Of a stretch of 7,114 bases of DNA, positions 5,727 through 7,114 are shown piece after piece. The DNA comes from Actinomycetes bacterium. Its GTDB lineage: Bacteria; Actinomycetota; Acidimicrobiia; Acidimicrobiales; Microtrichaceae. Position numbers and translations under genes: made by a program. The notes under the pieces were generated by a model. It did not search any database and was not told the DNA's origin. It worked only from the letters and a program-made list of their open reading frames with translations. The stretch lies in contig JAEVZA010000246.1 of NCBI GenBank assembly GCA_023392475.1, positions 1 to 7,114 of the forward strand, read 5' to 3'. How positions within the stretch are numbered: the stretch's first letter is position 1; every line of letters starts with the position of its first letter.

Positions 5727-7018
5727 CCGAGGACCACGTCACGACGAACGCCGAGCTGTTCGAGCGCGGCCGGCGCGTCATCCCGGGCGGGGTGAACTCG
5801 CCGGTGCGGGCGTTCCGGTCGGTCGGCGGCACCCCGTACTTCGTCGCACGCGCCGAGGGTGCCCGCATCTGGGACGTCGAGGGCCGCGAGCTGCTCGACT
5901 ACGTGCAGAGCTACGGCGCCTCGATCCTGGGCCACGCGCCGGCGGTCGTCGTCGAGGCGGTGCGCGACGCCGCGGGGCGGGGCACCACCTACGGGGCGCC
6001 GACCGAGGGCGAGGTGCGCCTCGCCGAGGAGATCTGCGCCCGCGTGCCCGGCATCGAGCAGGTGCGCCTGGTGAGCTCCGGCACCGAGGCCGCGATGTCG
6101 GCGATCCGCCTCGCCCGCGGCGCGACGGGTCGTTCCCGCATCGTGAAGTTCGCCGGCAACTACCACGGCCACTCCGACGCGCTGCTCGCGTCCGCGGGCT
6201 CCGGGGTGGCCGAGGCGGTCCTGGGCACCGAGGGCGCCCCCAACTCGGCCGGGGTCACGGCCGGCGCCGTGGCCGACACCTCGGTGCTCCCGTACAACGA
6301 GGTGCCGACGCTCGACGACACCGTGGCGGTGGTGTGCGTGGAGCCGGTCGCCGCGAACATGGGGCTCGTCCCGCCGTCGCCCGGGTTCCTCAGCGGGCTG
6401 CGGGCCGAGTGCGACCGCGTGGGCGCGCTCCTCATGTTCGACGAGGTGATCACCGGCTTCCGCCTCGAGGTCGGCGGCGCCACGGCGTGGTCGGGCGTGA
6501 CCCCCGACGTGTGGTGCTTCGGCAAGGTGATCGGGGGCGGCCTGCCGGTCGGGGCCTTCGGGTCCTCCGCCGAGGTCATGTCGAACCTCGCCCCGCTCGG
6601 CGCGGTGTACCAGGCCGGCACGCTGTCGGGTAACCCGCTCGCCACTGCGGCCGGGCTCGCCGTGCTGTCGCAACTTGACGCGGCCGCCTACGAGCAGCTC
6701 GCGGCGACGGCGACCTCGCTGGCCGACGGCCTCGCCGCTGCCTTCGCCGCCGCCGGCGTCCCGGTGGTCGTGCCGCGCGTCGGTCCGTTGGTGGGGCTGT
6801 TCTTCGGCACGACGGCGCCGACGGACTTCGACTCCGCCGCGGCGTCCGTCGCCGGTGGCCGCCACCCGGCGTTCTTCCACGGGATGCTCGACCGGGGGAT
6901 CGCCCTGGCGCCGGGGCCCTACGAGGTGATGTTCCCCTCGCTCGCCCACACCGAGGCCGACGTGGCCCGCACCGTCGACGCCGCCGCCGAGGTGGCCCGG
7001 GAGCTGGCCGCCGGCTGA
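5723..7018 (+). CDS. hemL: Glutamate-1-semialdehyde 2,1-aminomutase
   Basis: This PLP enzyme of aminotransferase class III converts glutamate-1-semialdehyde, made by HemA, to 5-aminolevulinate. The 431-residue product is full length. Visible signatures are the start motif RVIPGGVNSPVRAF (18-31), the conserved GHAP (70-73), SSGTEAAMSAIRLARG (118-133), the cofactor-binding KFAGNYHGHSD (142-152), VEPVAANMG (206-214), LLMFDEVITGFR (236-247), the PLP lysine Lys268 in CFGKVIGGGLPVGAFG, and the downstream Thr-Leu-Ser-Gly-Asn-Pro stretch. The ATG at 5723 is chosen because it forms an ATGA overlap with the hemB stop, has GGAG 8 bases upstream (5711-5714), and gives the family N-terminus; the frame is open further back to about 5615 but that part is an arginine-rich shadow of hemB. 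The overlap predicts coupled translation with hemB. HemA and HemL usually channel the unstable semialdehyde between them, and here their genes lie at opposite ends of one cluster. Confidence 0.97.
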   Translation: MTEDHVTTNAELFERGRRVIPGGVNSPVRAFRSVGGTPYFVARAEGARIWDVEGRELLDYVQSYGASILGHAPAVVVEAVRDAAGRGTTYGAPTEGEVRLAEEICARVPGIEQVRLVSSGTEAAMSAIRLARGATGRSRIVKFAGNYHGHSDALLASAGSGVAEAVLGTEGAPNSAGVTAGAVADTSVLPYNEVPTLDDTVAVVCVEPVAANMGLVPPSPGFLSGLRAECDRVGALLMFDEVITGFRLEVGGATAWSGVTPDVWCFGKVIGGGLPVGAFGSSAEVMSNLAPLGAVYQAGTLSGNPLATAAGLAVLSQLDAAAYEQLAATATSLADGLAAAFAAAGVPVVVPRVGPLVGLFFGTTAPTDFDSAAASVAGGRHPAFFHGMLDRGIALAPGPYEVMFPSLAHTEADVARTVDAAAEVARELAAG

Positions 7019-7105
7019 CGGGCTCACTGGCCCCGCCCGGTCCCCGTCCTCGCCGCCGCACGGGCCGCAGGAGACGGCGGGCCCGCTGGTCGTACGCTGG
7101 TCGGC
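7019..7105 (+). other. Short gap after hemL with no recognisable gene
   Basis: These 87 very G+C-rich bases have no convincing coding signal. Two weak, mutually exclusive hairpins can be drawn: CCGCCG 7053-7058 with CGGCGG 7075-7080, and CGGGCC 7061-7066 with GGCCCG 7080-7085. Both have long loops and neither is followed by a T-run, so I do not call a terminator. The gap is much larger than any other in the cluster and may mark the end of the transcription unit. Confidence 0.4.
7093..7098 (+). promoter_or_regulatory. Possible -10 box (TACGCT) before a possible downstream gene
   Basis: TACGCT fits TANNNT and ends 7 bases before a GTG at 7106, so transcription would start at or very near that codon. 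There is no Shine-Dalgarno before this GTG, which fits a leaderless transcript. No clear -35 element is seen. The window ends 9 bases into the possible gene, so its reality cannot be tested here. Confidence 0.3.
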
Positions 7106-7114
7106 GTGCCGTCC
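7106..7114 (+). CDS. Possible start of a further gene (three codons, 3' truncated)
   Basis: GTG CCG TCC (initiator-Pro-Ser) at the window edge follows a TACGCT box by 7 bases. The only support is this spacing, which is like that before hemB, and the fact that the preceding gap has no gene. Nothing can be said about a product. Confidence 0.2.

Noticed and set aside
7053..7085. Rho-independent terminator after hemL
   Set aside because: The stems are only 6 base pairs with loops of 13-16 bases and no T-run follows, which is not above chance in sequence this rich in G and C.

Overview
The window is a tightly packed, all-plus-strand tetrapyrrole (heme/siroheme) biosynthesis operon from a very high-G+C bacterium. 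Actinomycetota is the best reading. The evidence is the strong G/C bias at third codon positions, frequent GTG starts, the hemA-hemC-cobA/hemD-hemB order, a SUMT-HemD fusion and a Cys-Asp-Cys metal site in HemB. The class cannot be fixed from this window. An Acidimicrobiia-like lineage is a guess.

Layout: (1) 1-372, the 3' end of a precorrin-2 dehydrogenase / sirohydrochlorin ferrochelatase-type gene. (2) 354-1634 hemA, glutamyl-tRNA reductase. (3) 1639-2541 hemC, porphobilinogen deaminase. (4) 2554-4035, a fused uroporphyrinogen-III C-methyltransferase (CobA/SUMT) and uroporphyrinogen-III synthase (HemD). (5) 4032-4736, a HAD-superfamily hydrolase of unknown substrate. (6) 4746-5726 hemB, porphobilinogen synthase. 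(7) 5723-7018 hemL, glutamate-1-semialdehyde aminomutase. (8) 7019-7105, a short gap without a recognisable gene, ending in a possible promoter and a possible GTG start of a further gene at the window edge. Genes overlap by 4-19 bases or are 4-12 bases apart, which suggests co-transcription and translational coupling.

Together, HemA and HemL make 5-aminolevulinate from glutamyl-tRNA (the C5 route). HemB makes porphobilinogen, HemC makes hydroxymethylbilane, and the HemD half closes it to uroporphyrinogen III. The CobA half methylates uroporphyrinogen III to precorrin-2, and the truncated first gene would oxidise precorrin-2 to sirohydrochlorin and probably add iron to give siroheme. The cluster therefore holds the trunk pathway plus the siroheme/cobalamin branch, but none of the later heme genes (hemE onward) within view.

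The pathway is well known and I see no convincing undescribed system, mobile element, CRISPR array or RNA gene. The points worth a second look are the HAD hydrolase translationally coupled inside the heme operon, TANNNT boxes that coincide with the stop codons of upstream genes just before hemD and hemB (possible internal leaderless promoters), the split siroheme synthase arrangement, and the HemB metal-site variant.
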